The notes under the pieces: generated by a model | What the model saw: only the letters and a program-made list of their open reading frames with translations | Told to the model about the DNA's origin: nothing | Databases searched by the model: none | Part shown: in pieces, positions 7,722 through 15,913 of the stretch | Layout of the letters: each line of letters opens with the position of its first letter | How positions within the stretch are numbered: position 1 is the first letter of the stretch | Source of the DNA: LMUY01 sp964247705 | GTDB taxonomy: Bacteria > Pseudomonadota > Alphaproteobacteria > Acetobacterales > Acetobacteraceae | Length of the DNA stretch: 64,000 nt | Reading direction: 5' to 3' | Assembly (NCBI GenBank): GCA_964247705.1 | Contig: CAXTVQ010000001.1 | Location: 147,700-211,699, forward strand | Translations under genes and position numbers: made by a program

Positions 7722-10214
7722 ATGCCTGACCAGATCGCCGGCCGCTCGCCAGCCCAGGATGGGCTGAACGAGGATATTGCCCGGATCGGCGCCGAGTTGG
7801 TGCGCTTGAACGGCGGCACTGACCCCTTTGCCGCCGCCGTGCGCGCCACACGCATGCCGATGATCATCACAGACCCGCGGCGTGCAGATAATCCTGTGGT
7901 TTTCACCAACGACTCCTTCTGCCGGCTCACCGGCTACACGCGCGACGAGATCCTCGGCCGCAACTGCCGCTTTCTGCAGGGTGCGGAGACTGACCCGGCG
8001 ACCATCTCGCGGATCCGGCAGGCGGTGAAGGACCAAGTCTGCCTTGAGATCGACGTTCGCAACCACCGTAAGAACGGCGAGCCATTCTGGAACCGCTTGC
8101 TGATGGCGCCGGTGCGCGACAGGGCGGGGGATGTCGCCTACTTCTTTGCGAGCCAGGTGGACGTCACCCTCGAACGCGAGCGGCTGGCCAACCTGGAGGG
8201 TGCCAACGCCGCCCTGACCGCGGAGGTGGCCGACCGGACCCGCGCGCTTGAAGTCAGCGAGGAGCGCCTGCGCCAGCTCGCCGACACCGTGCGCGAGGTG
8301 TTCTACATCATCGACGCCCGCACCGGGGCAGTCGAATACGTCAGCCCGGCCTATCAGCAGGTTTGGGGCCGGCCGACCGAAGAACTTTACAGCAATCACC
8401 GCCTGTTCCTCGATGGCGTTCGGCCGGATGACCGGGCTGGCGTCCGCGACGCCTTGGCGCTGCAACACCAGGGGGAGCCAACCGAGCGGCGCTACCGTGT
8501 CGTCCGCCCGAATGGGTCCGAACGGCGCATCTGGGACCGTGCCTGGCCGCTGCGGGATCCGGCGACCGGCGAAGTCTACCGCGTCGTCGGCGTGGCCGAG
8601 GACGAGACCGAGCGCGCGCTCGCCGAAGAACGGCTGGCGGCGAGCGAGCAGCAGTTACGCCGGGTGAACCAGGCGCTGCGCCGGCTCAATGAGGACCTGG
8701 AGGCGCGGGTCGCCGAGCGCACGCTGGAACGCGACATGATCTGGCGCACCAGCATGGACCTGATCGTCGTATGCGGCCTGGACGGCCGTTACCGCAGCGC
8801 TAACCCGGCGTGGATGCAGGTGCTTGGTTACTCGCCCGAGGACGTGGAAGGTTTGCACTTCGATGCGCTATGCCATCCGGAGGACAAGCCGGCGGTGCAA
8901 TCGACGTTCGCGGCCCTGGTCGAAGGCAAGCCGATTTGCGACTTCGACATGCGCCTGCGGGCCAAGGACGGCACCTATCGCAGTTTCAATTGGACGGCGA
9001 CGCCGCAGGAGAACGTGTTCTTTGCCGTCGGGCGGGACGTCACCGACCGCAAGCGGCTTGAGGAGGAGCTGCGGCAGAGCCAGAAGATGGAAGCTGTGGG
9101 CCAACTGACCGGGGGCTTGGCGCACGACTTCAACAACCTGCTGACCGGGATCACGGGAGGGCTGGAACTGCTGGAGACGCGGCTGGCGCAGGGGCGCGGG
9201 GCAGAGGCCGGACGCTACATCGCTGCCGCGCAGGGCGCCGCAACACGGGCCGCCGCCCTCACCCACCGCCTACTCGCTTTTTCCCGCCGGCAGACGCTCG
9301 AGCCGAAGCCGGTCGACGCAAACCGGCTCATAGGCGGGCTGCAAGACTTGGTGGGCCGCACGGTCGGGCCGTCGATCAAGGTGGCAGTAATCGGCGACGC
9401 TGGTCTGTGGCCGACGCTGGTGGACGCGAACCAGCTCGAGAATGCGTTGCTCAACCTATGCATCAATGCGCGGGACGCGATGCCGGACGGCGGCAAACTG
9501 GTGATCGAGACCGCGAACCGCGACCTGGACGAGCGCGGCGCTCGCATGCGCGACCTCCCGGCCGGCAGCTATGTGAGCGTGTGCGTGACCGATACCGGCA
9601 CCGGGATGCCGCCCGAGGTGATTGCACGCGCGTTCGATCCGTTCTTCACGACCAAGCCGCTCGGCCAGGGAACCGGGCTCGGCCTGTCGATGGTCTACGG
9701 CTTCGTGCGCCAGTCCGGCGGGCAGGTGCGGATCCATTCCCAGCCGGGCCACGGTACGACCGTGTGCCTGTTTCTACCGCGGCATGGCGCGAGTGCCGAC
9801 CCGGAGTCGGCGGGCGGCACTGGCGATACCGGCCTGTTGGCGGGCCAGGGTGAGACGGTGTTGGTGGTGGATGATGAACCCACCGTGCGGATGCTGGTGT
9901 CGGACGTATTGGAGGAGCTGGGCTACGCGACGGTCGAGGCGGAGGATGGTGCGGCCGGACTGGAGATCCTGCGGTCCGACAAGCGGATCGACCTCCTGGT
10001 GACCGATGTTGGGCTGCCGGGCGGCATGAACGGCCGGCAAGTTGCCGATGCGGGCCGGGTGCTGCGGCCGAGTCTACGGGTACTGTTCATCACGGGTTAC
10101 GCGGAGAACGCGGCATTGGGCGGGGGGCAGCTTGAGGCGGGCATGCAGGTGCTGACCAAGCCGTTCGCGATGGACGATTTGACCCGGCGTATCCGGGACC
10201 TGCTGGCGGGATAA
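7722..10214 (+). CDS. LOV-domain hybrid histidine kinase (blue-light sensor) with receiver
   Basis: An 830-residue sensor without membrane spans, so cytoplasmic. Order: LOV/PAS at about 38-145 with the flavin-adduct motif GRNCRFLQG (Cys82); a second PAS about 176-300 (FYIIDARTGAVEYVSPAYQ); a coiled coil; a third PAS about 338-452; HisKA with LAHDFNNLL (His468); HATPase_c with NLCINARDAM, DTGTGMPPE and GQGTGLGLSMV; and a receiver (VLVVDDEP; phospho-acceptor Asp762 in LVTDVGLPGG; TKPF lysine). All catalytic residues are present. AAAGGA about eight bases before the ATG supports the start. No cognate output regulator is adjacent, so its phosphorelay target is unknown. Light sensing is inferred from the adduct cysteine and the surrounding consensus. 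Confidence 0.92.
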   Translation: MPDQIAGRSPAQDGLNEDIARIGAELVRLNGGTDPFAAAVRATRMPMIITDPRRADNPVVFTNDSFCRLTGYTRDEILGRNCRFLQGAETDPATISRIRQAVKDQVCLEIDVRNHRKNGEPFWNRLLMAPVRDRAGDVAYFFASQVDVTLERERLANLEGANAALTAEVADRTRALEVSEERLRQLADTVREVFYIIDARTGAVEYVSPAYQQVWGRPTEELYSNHRLFLDGVRPDDRAGVRDALALQHQGEPTERRYRVVRPNGSERRIWDRAWPLRDPATGEVYRVVGVAEDETERALAEERLAASEQQLRRVNQALRRLNEDLEARVAERTLERDMIWRTSMDLIVVCGLDGRYRSANPAWMQVLGYSPEDVEGLHFDALCHPEDKPAVQSTFAALVEGKPICDFDMRLRAKDGTYRSFNWTATPQENVFFAVGRDVTDRKRLEEELRQSQKMEAVGQLTGGLAHDFNNLLTGITGGLELLETRLAQGRGAEAGRYIAAAQGAATRAAALTHRLLAFSRRQTLEPKPVDANRLIGGLQDLVGRTVGPSIKVAVIGDAGLWPTLVDANQLENALLNLCINARDAMPDGGKLVIETANRDLDERGARMRDLPAGSYVSVCVTDTGTGMPPEVIARAFDPFFTTKPLGQGTGLGLSMVYGFVRQSGGQVRIHSQPGHGTTVCLFLPRHGASADPESAGGTGDTGLLAGQGETVLVVDDEPTVRMLVSDVLEELGYATVEAEDGAAGLEILRSDKRIDLLVTDVGLPGGMNGRQVADAGRVLRPSLRVLFITGYAENAALGGGQLEAGMQVLTKPFAMDDLTRRIRDLLAG

Positions 10215-10328
10215 GGCAGCGTGAGCTTTTGCTCTCGCCATTCTTGGCTCACGCGGGATTGCTGTTACGTGACCGTTTACGCTTGCTTGGACCGGTAGCC
10301 TACGGCACAACGGCCCTGCTCGTACGCC

Positions 10329-10526
10329 CGTGCGGGAGAGTTGCAGCATCCTCGACGGTGGGGACTGCCGCCGAAGGCGCAACCGGCCCCCGGAAACGCT
10401 CAGGCACAAAGGACCGCACGGCGCATAGGGCCTCTGGAAAGCTGCCCCTAGCCCATCTTGGGGGTGCACCGACGGAGTAAGGGTCGTGCACGCCGCGCCC
10501 GAATCTCTCAGGTTCCGTGACAGAGG
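10329..10526 (+). promoter_or_regulatory. Tandem glycine riboswitch (two aptamers)
   Basis: Aptamer 1 spans about 10329-10420: P1 arms CGTGCGG and CCGCACG pair, with GGGAGAG, TGCCGCCGAAGGCGCAA and CTCAGGCACAAAGGAC between them. Aptamer 2 spans about 10431-10526: CCTCTG pairs with CAGAGG around CACCGACGGAGTAA and CTCTCAGGTTCCGTGACAG. The linker is 10 bases. These match the conserved glycine riboswitch strings. The element ends 56 bases before gcvT, so glycine should switch on the cleavage operon. The intervening 56 bases are GC-rich and presumably hold the expression platform, but I could not define its alternative pairing. Confidence 0.95.
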
Positions 10527-10582
10527 GGGGTCGTTCCTGCCAGCAACCCTGCCGGTGGGCGGCCTTTGCCTGCGGAGTGCGT

Positions 10583-11716
10583 GTGTCAGAATTTACCCCC
10601 GACGATTTTGTCGACCCCGATGCGGATGTCGTCCGCACGACCCCTCTCGACGCCCTGCATCGCCGGCTCGGCGCGCGCATGGCGCCGTTCGCAGGATACG
10701 ACCTGCCGGTGCAATACCCGGCCGGCGTTATGGCCGAGCACACCCAATGCCGCGAGCGCGCCGCCTTGTTCGACGTGTCACATATGGGCCAGATCAGCCT
10801 GCACGGTGCCGACGCCGCTGCGGCGCTCGAAACGCTTGTGCCCGGCGACGTGACCGGCATCAACCCCGGCCGGCAGCGCTACACCCTGTTCCTGGACGAA
10901 GCGGGCGGCATTCTCGATGATCTAATGGTCGCCAACCATGGCGACCGTCTTTTGTTGATCGTGAACGCCAGCCGCAAGCACGCGGACGCGCAGCACCTCG
11001 CCACCCGTATCCCCCAGATCACTGCCGAACGGCATCATGACCGAGCGTTGCTGGCGCTTCAGGGTCCAGCCGCAGTGACAGTGATAGCCCGTTTCAGCCC
11101 TGAAGCTGCGGCGCTGCCGTTCATGGGCGTGGCTCAACTCGCTATTGCCGGCATCCCTGTCTGGATTAGCCGTTCTGGTTACACGGGGGAGGACGGCTAC
11201 GAGATCTCTGTCACGGACATGGACGCCGAAGCGCTGGCGGAGAAGCTGTTGGCTGAACCCGAAGTGGGTCCGGCCGGGCTCGGCGCGCGGGACAGCCTGC
11301 GGCTCGAGGCCGGGCTCTGCCTGTATGGCAACGACATCGACGAACTGACCACGCCGGTTGAGGCCAACCTCGCCTGGACGGTCGCCAAGCGCCGGCGCGA
11401 GGCGAAGGATTTCCCCGGCGCAATCGCGGTCTGCGACCAGCTTGCTCACGGCCCGACCCGGCTGCGCGTCGGCATCCGCCCGGACGGCCGTGCCCCGGCC
11501 CGTGCCGACACGGCCATCGCGGCCGAGGATGGCACCGGTGCCGGCAATGTCACGTCAGGCGGCTTCGGACCTACCGCGGGCGGCCCGGTCGCCATGGGTT
11601 ACGTCCGCCGTGACCTCGCCGCAGAGGGCACCCCGCTCAATCTGCTGGTCCGCGGGAAGCAGCTTCCTGCCCGCGTCGCGGCGCTCCCGTTCGTCCCCCA
11701 TCGCTACGTCCGTTAA
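10583..11716 (+). CDS. gcvT: Glycine cleavage system T protein (aminomethyltransferase)
   Basis: T protein transfers the methylene group from aminomethyl-lipoyl H protein to tetrahydrofolate, releasing ammonia. The N-terminal TPLDALHRRLGARMAPFAGY, then QYPAGVMAEHTQCRE and LFDVSHMGQI, are typical, and the C-terminal half carries SRSGYTGEDGYEI and AGLGARDSLRLEAGLCLYG. I take the GTG at 10583, which has GGAG five bases upstream and gives 377 residues. The longer open frame would begin inside the second riboswitch aptamer and is not credible. It is the first gene of gcvT-gcvH-gcvP. Confidence 0.96.
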   Translation: MSEFTPDDFVDPDADVVRTTPLDALHRRLGARMAPFAGYDLPVQYPAGVMAEHTQCRERAALFDVSHMGQISLHGADAAAALETLVPGDVTGINPGRQRYTLFLDEAGGILDDLMVANHGDRLLLIVNASRKHADAQHLATRIPQITAERHHDRALLALQGPAAVTVIARFSPEAAALPFMGVAQLAIAGIPVWISRSGYTGEDGYEISVTDMDAEALAEKLLAEPEVGPAGLGARDSLRLEAGLCLYGNDIDELTTPVEANLAWTVAKRRREAKDFPGAIAVCDQLAHGPTRLRVGIRPDGRAPARADTAIAAEDGTGAGNVTSGGFGPTAGGPVAMGYVRRDLAAEGTPLNLLVRGKQLPARVAALPFVPHRYVR

Positions 11717-11729
11717 GGAAGGCTTCACC

Positions 11730-12101
11730 ATGATCCGATACACCAAGGACCACGAATGGGTCCGCTTGGACGGTACGGTCGCGACTGTCGGCATCACCAC
11801 CCACGCACAGGATGCATTGGGGGATCTTGTGTTCGTCGAGTTGCCGGAACCCGGCCGTGAGGTCACCGAAGCCGAAGCCGTCGCGGTGGTCGAGTCGGTG
11901 AAGGCCGCCAGTGACGTCTACGCCCCGCTCGCCGGCCGCGTGACGGAGACCAATGCCGCCCTTGCCGAGGATCCGGCACTCGCCAACCGTGACCCGGCAG
12001 GTGAAGGCTGGTTCTTCAAGCTCGAACTGGCGGACACCGGCGCATTCGATCACTTGCTGGATCAAGATGCCTACGACAAGCTCGTGGCGGAGGCGGCATG
12101 A
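11730..12101 (+). CDS. gcvH: Glycine cleavage system H protein
   Basis: The lipoyl carrier of the complex, 123 residues, normal length for the family. KDHEWVRLDGTVATVGIT opens the fold and VVESVKAASDVYAP carries the lipoylated lysine (Lys58). AAGGAAGG lies seven bases before the ATG. The last codons overlap the start of gcvP (ATGA), so the two are coupled. Confidence 0.97.
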   Translation: MIRYTKDHEWVRLDGTVATVGITTHAQDALGDLVFVELPEPGREVTEAEAVAVVESVKAASDVYAPLAGRVTETNAALAEDPALANRDPAGEGWFFKLELADTGAFDHLLDQDAYDKLVAEAA

Positions 12102-14962
12102 TGGACGTCGTCGCCGAGCTGTCCGCGCTGGACGAGAGCTTCGTCCCCCGCCATGTCGCCCCCGCTGAAGCCGACATCGCCACCATGCTGCGCGCCGTCG
12201 GCGCAGAGAGCCTGGAGGCACTTGCCGCCCAGACCGTGCCCGGCGACATCCGCATCGCGCCAATGACGGGGCTGCCGGACGCGATCGGGGAAATCCCCGT
12301 GATCGAGGAACTGCGCCAGCTCGCCGCACAGAACCAGCGCATGCGCTCGCTGATCGGCCAGGGCTATCACGGCACCTTCACGCCCCCGGTGATCCGCCGC
12401 AACGTGCTGGAGAATCCCGGCTGGTATACCGCCTACACGCCCTATCAGGCCGAACTCGCCCAGGGCCGGCTGGAGGCGTTGCTGAACTTCCAGACCATGG
12501 TCTGCGACCTCACGGGCATGCCGATCGCCAACGCCTCCTTGTTGGATGAGGCGACCGCGGCCGCCGAGGCTGTGGCGATGGCGCACGCCGCCTCCCGCAC
12601 CAAGACCAACACGATCGCCGTTTGCACCGATCTGCACCCGCAAACCGCCGCCGTGCTGCAGACCCGAGCGCATCCGCTCGGCTGGATGCTGCGAGCCTTC
12701 GCCCCCGGCGACACCGCGGCAATCGGCGCGGCGCAGCCCTTCGCCGTCGTGCTGCAGTATCCGGGCACGTCCGGCGCCCTACGGGACCTGCATGCCGAGA
12801 TTGCCGCCGCGCACGAGGCCGGCGCACTCGCCATCGTTTGCGCCGACCTGCTGAGCCTGGTGCTGCTGACGCCGCCGGGTCAAATGGGGGCGGACGTGGT
12901 CGTCGGCTCGTCGCAGCGCTTCGGCGTCCCGGTCGGCTTCGGCGGACCGCACGCGGCGTTTTTCGCGACCCAGGACAAGTTCAAGCGCAGCATGCCCGGG
13001 CGCCTGGTCGGCGTGTCGCAGGATGCCGCCGGCGCGCCTGCCATGCGCCTGGCCTTGCAGACTCGCGAGCAGCATATCCGCCGCGAGAAGGCCACCAGCA
13101 ACATCTGCACCGCGCAGGTGCTGCTGGCGGTGATGGCCGGGATGTATGCCGTCTGGCACGGCCCCGAGGGGCTGACCCGCATTGCGCGCCGCACCAATCT
13201 GCAGGCCCGCGCGCTCGCTGACGTCGCGACCCGCGCCGGCTTCACGCTTCGGCACGAGGACTTCTTCGACACGGTGGCGATGGACGTGCCGGATGCGGAC
13301 GCAGTGTTGGCTCGCGCCGTCGCTGCCGGCTTCAATTTTCGCCGGCTGGACGCCACCGGCATCGCCATCGCACTGGACGAGACGGTTACGGCCGAAGAAA
13401 TCGCTACGCTGGCGGGTGTGCTCGGTGCGGATCTACGCGGCGCCCCCGCCTCGATCCCCGCCGCCCTGCTCCGCACCGGCCCCGTGCTGCCCCAGGCGGT
13501 GTTTGGCGCCCACCGGTCCGAGCACGAAATGCTGCGATACCTGAAGCGGCTCGAGGACCGGGATGTGGCGCTGAACCGCTCCATGATCCCGCTCGGCTCC
13601 TGCACCATGAAGTTGAACGCGACGGCCGAGATGGTGCCGATCACGCTGCCCGGCTTCTCGGACATCCACCCGTTCGCGCCTTCCGAGCAGACGGCGGGCT
13701 ACGCGACCATGATCGAGCGCCTGGCCGGCTGGCTCGCCGCGGCCACCGGGTTCGCGGCGGTGTCGCTGCAGCCGAACGCAGGGTCCCAGGGCGAGTACGC
13801 CGGCTTGCTCGCTATCCGCGCCTATCACGAGGCACGGGGCGAAGGCGCGCGGGATATCTGCCTCATTCCCTCCAGCGCACACGGCACTAACCCGGCTAGC
13901 GCAGTGATGGCCGGCTTGCGCGTGGTCGTCGTCGGCTGCGACCGGGACGGCAACGTGGACGTGGCCGACCTGCGCACCAAGGCCGAGCAGCACGCCGACC
14001 GGTTGGCCGCGCTGATGGTGACCTACCCCTCCACCCACGGCGTGTTCGAGGGCGAGATCCGCGCAATCTGCGCCACGATTCACGAGCATGGCGGCCAGGT
14101 CTACATGGATGGCGCCAACATGAACGCGCAGTTGGGCCTTACCAGCCCGGCCGCGATCGGCGCGGACGTATGCCACCTCAACCTGCACAAGACGTTCTGC
14201 ATCCCGCATGGCGGCGGTGGCCCCGGCGTGGGCCCGATCGGTGTTGCCGCGCACCTGGCGCCGCATCTGCCGAACCACCCGGCGCGCCCGGACGCAGGCC
14301 CTGCTACCGGCTACGGCCCGGTCAGTGCGGCGCCGTTCGGCTCGGCGCTGATCCTGCCGATCTCCTACGCCTATATCCGCATGATGGGCGCCGCCGGGCT
14401 CACCCGCGCGTCCGAGGTCGCCATCCTGAACGCCAACTACATGGCCGCCCGGCTGCGCGACGCCTACCCGGTGCTGTACACGGGCCAAGGCGGCCGTGTG
14501 GCGCACGAGTGCATCATCGACTGCCGCGGCTTCCAGGCGGAAGCGGGCGTGATGGTGGAGGATATTGCCAAGCGCTTGCAGGATTACGGCTTCCACGCGC
14601 CGACGATGAGCTGGCCGGTCGCGGGCACGCTGATGATCGAGCCGACCGAGAGCGAGCCGAAAGCCGAACTGGACCGGTTTTGTGAAGCGATGCTCGCGAT
14701 CCGTGCCGAGATCGCCGTGATCGGCGAGGGCCGTGCGGACCGTGCCGACAACCCCCTCAAGAACGCACCGCACACGGCCTCCGAAGTGATGGCCGAGACC
14801 TGGCAGCACAGCTACACGCGCACCCAAGCCGCCTTCCCGTTGCCGTGGGTGCGCGCCAATAAATACTGGCCCCCGGTTAAGCGCGTGGACAACGTCTATG
14901 GCGACCGCAACCTCGTGTGCACCTGCGCGCCGCTGGACGCCTACGCCATCGCGGCTGAGTAG
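12098..14962 (+). CDS. gcvP: Glycine dehydrogenase (decarboxylating), P protein, single-chain form
   Basis: PLP enzyme of 954 residues that decarboxylates glycine and loads the aminomethyl group onto GcvH. Both halves of the split form (GcvPA and GcvPB) are in one chain. The N-terminal half has RHVAPAEADIATML and MIGQGYHGT-like IGQGYHGTFTPPVI. The C-terminal half has SCTMKLNA, QPNAGSQGEYAGL and LNLHKTFCIPHGGGGPG, where Lys698 binds PLP. It starts at the first ATG of an ATGATG pair overlapping the gcvH stop. No serA, glyA or lipoyl synthesis gene is next to it. Confidence 0.97.
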   Translation: MMDVVAELSALDESFVPRHVAPAEADIATMLRAVGAESLEALAAQTVPGDIRIAPMTGLPDAIGEIPVIEELRQLAAQNQRMRSLIGQGYHGTFTPPVIRRNVLENPGWYTAYTPYQAELAQGRLEALLNFQTMVCDLTGMPIANASLLDEATAAAEAVAMAHAASRTKTNTIAVCTDLHPQTAAVLQTRAHPLGWMLRAFAPGDTAAIGAAQPFAVVLQYPGTSGALRDLHAEIAAAHEAGALAIVCADLLSLVLLTPPGQMGADVVVGSSQRFGVPVGFGGPHAAFFATQDKFKRSMPGRLVGVSQDAAGAPAMRLALQTREQHIRREKATSNICTAQVLLAVMAGMYAVWHGPEGLTRIARRTNLQARALADVATRAGFTLRHEDFFDTVAMDVPDADAVLARAVAAGFNFRRLDATGIAIALDETVTAEEIATLAGVLGADLRGAPASIPAALLRTGPVLPQAVFGAHRSEHEMLRYLKRLEDRDVALNRSMIPLGSCTMKLNATAEMVPITLPGFSDIHPFAPSEQTAGYATMIERLAGWLAAATGFAAVSLQPNAGSQGEYAGLLAIRAYHEARGEGARDICLIPSSAHGTNPASAVMAGLRVVVVGCDRDGNVDVADLRTKAEQHADRLAALMVTYPSTHGVFEGEIRAICATIHEHGGQVYMDGANMNAQLGLTSPAAIGADVCHLNLHKTFCIPHGGGGPGVGPIGVAAHLAPHLPNHPARPDAGPATGYGPVSAAPFGSALILPISYAYIRMMGAAGLTRASEVAILNANYMAARLRDAYPVLYTGQGGRVAHECIIDCRGFQAEAGVMVEDIAKRLQDYGFHAPTMSWPVAGTLMIEPTESEPKAELDRFCEAMLAIRAEIAVIGEGRADRADNPLKNAPHTASEVMAETWQHSYTRTQAAFPLPWVRANKYWPPVKRVDNVYGDRNLVCTCAPLDAYAIAAE

Positions 14963-14971
14963 CTTCGGCCG

Positions 14972-15820
14972 ATGGCGGCGCAAAGCAGCGGCCGATCCCA
15001 TATCGGCGGCATGGAGGATGACGCGCGACTACAGGATTTCATCGCCGGCCATCGGCGGCTATTTGTGTTGACTGGGGCCGGGTGCAGCACAAACTCGGGC
15101 ATCCCGGACTACCGCGACGCGGACGGCAAGTGGAAGCGGCCGCAGCCGGTCACGTATCAGGCGTTCATGGGCAGCTTGGCCACGCGGCAGCGCTACTGGG
15201 CCCGGAGTCTGATCGGCTGGCGCGTCTTTGGCCAAGTGCAGCCGAACCCGGCCCACCATGCGCTCGCTCGACTGGAGCAGTTGCAGAAGAGCGAAATCCT
15301 GCTCACGCAGAATGTGGACCGCCTGCATCAGGCCGCTGGGAGTCGCCACGTGATCGACCTGCACGGGCGGCTGGACGTGGTGCGCTGCATGGAGTGTGCC
15401 GCCACCCAGCCGCGGCAGGCGTTGCAGGAGGAGTTGATCCGGCGCAATCCGTCCTGGTCGGCCCTTGATGCAGCCGAGGCGCCGGACGGTGATGCGGACC
15501 TCGAAACCGCAGAGTTCGCCTCATTCGCCGTCCCGCCTTGCGCCAAATGCGGCGGCATCTTGAAGCCGGATGTCGTCTTCTTCGGCGAGAATGTGCCGAA
15601 GGCGTGCGTGGAGGCTGCCTTCAGTGCATTGGAACGGGCCGATGCGATGCTGATCGTTGGGTCGTCTTTGATGGTGTATTCCGGCTTCCGCTTCGTTCAA
15701 GCGGCTGCACGCGGCGGCAAACCGATCGCCGCGGTCAATCTCGGACGCACGCGGGCGGATGAATTGCTGTCGCTGAAAGTCGAACGGCCATGTGCCGAGG
15801 CGCTGGGATTTCTGCTTTAG
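14972..15820 (+). CDS. NAD-dependent protein deacylase, sirtuin (SIRT4-like class II)
   Basis: Sirtuin of up to 282 residues. The NAD pocket is LTGAGCSTNSGIPDYRD, the adenine/ribose part is TQNVDRLHQAAG, the catalytic histidine sits in VIDLHGRLD, and the zinc cysteines are the pairs CMEC and CAKC. The order and the GIPDYRD variant fit class II sirtuins (lipoamidase/deacylase type). The ATG at 14972 is 10 bases after gcvP; an alternative ATG at 15011 would remove a 13-residue tail that shows no conservation. Neither has a strong Shine-Dalgarno. Position right after the lipoyl-dependent glycine cleavage genes is notable, since SIRT4-type enzymes can act on lipoyl-lysine; a link is only a guess. 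Confidence 0.9.
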   Translation: MAAQSSGRSHIGGMEDDARLQDFIAGHRRLFVLTGAGCSTNSGIPDYRDADGKWKRPQPVTYQAFMGSLATRQRYWARSLIGWRVFGQVQPNPAHHALARLEQLQKSEILLTQNVDRLHQAAGSRHVIDLHGRLDVVRCMECAATQPRQALQEELIRRNPSWSALDAAEAPDGDADLETAEFASFAVPPCAKCGGILKPDVVFFGENVPKACVEAAFSALERADAMLIVGSSLMVYSGFRFVQAAARGGKPIAAVNLGRTRADELLSLKVERPCAEALGFLL

Positions 15821-15870
15821 TATCTTGGGCTCTTGAGGGGAGGGTTCACTGCCAAATCGTGTGCATGTGG

Positions 15871-15909
15871 TCCCCTCCCCCGGCCCCCTCCCACAAGGGG
15901 AAGGGGAGA
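15871..15909. repeat. Small GC-rich palindromic intergenic repeat (CCCCTCCCCC type)
   Basis: The segment runs CCCCTCCCCCGGCCCCCTCCC, then CACAAGGGGAAGGGGAG. Its two halves are roughly complementary and could fold into a hairpin. It lies between the convergent sirtuin and aldehyde dehydrogenase genes. A close relative is at 51901-51940, and a second subfamily occurs at 49606 and 57504. Confidence 0.7.
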
Positions 15910-15913
15910 CGAG

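Noticed and set aside
10517..10582. Upstream ATG for gcvT giving a 399-residue protein
   Set aside because: It begins inside the second riboswitch aptamer and its extra residues do not match the T protein family.
13433..15001. Long open frame (522 codons) antisense to gcvP
   Set aside because: Same composition bias; gcvP is unmistakable on the other strand.
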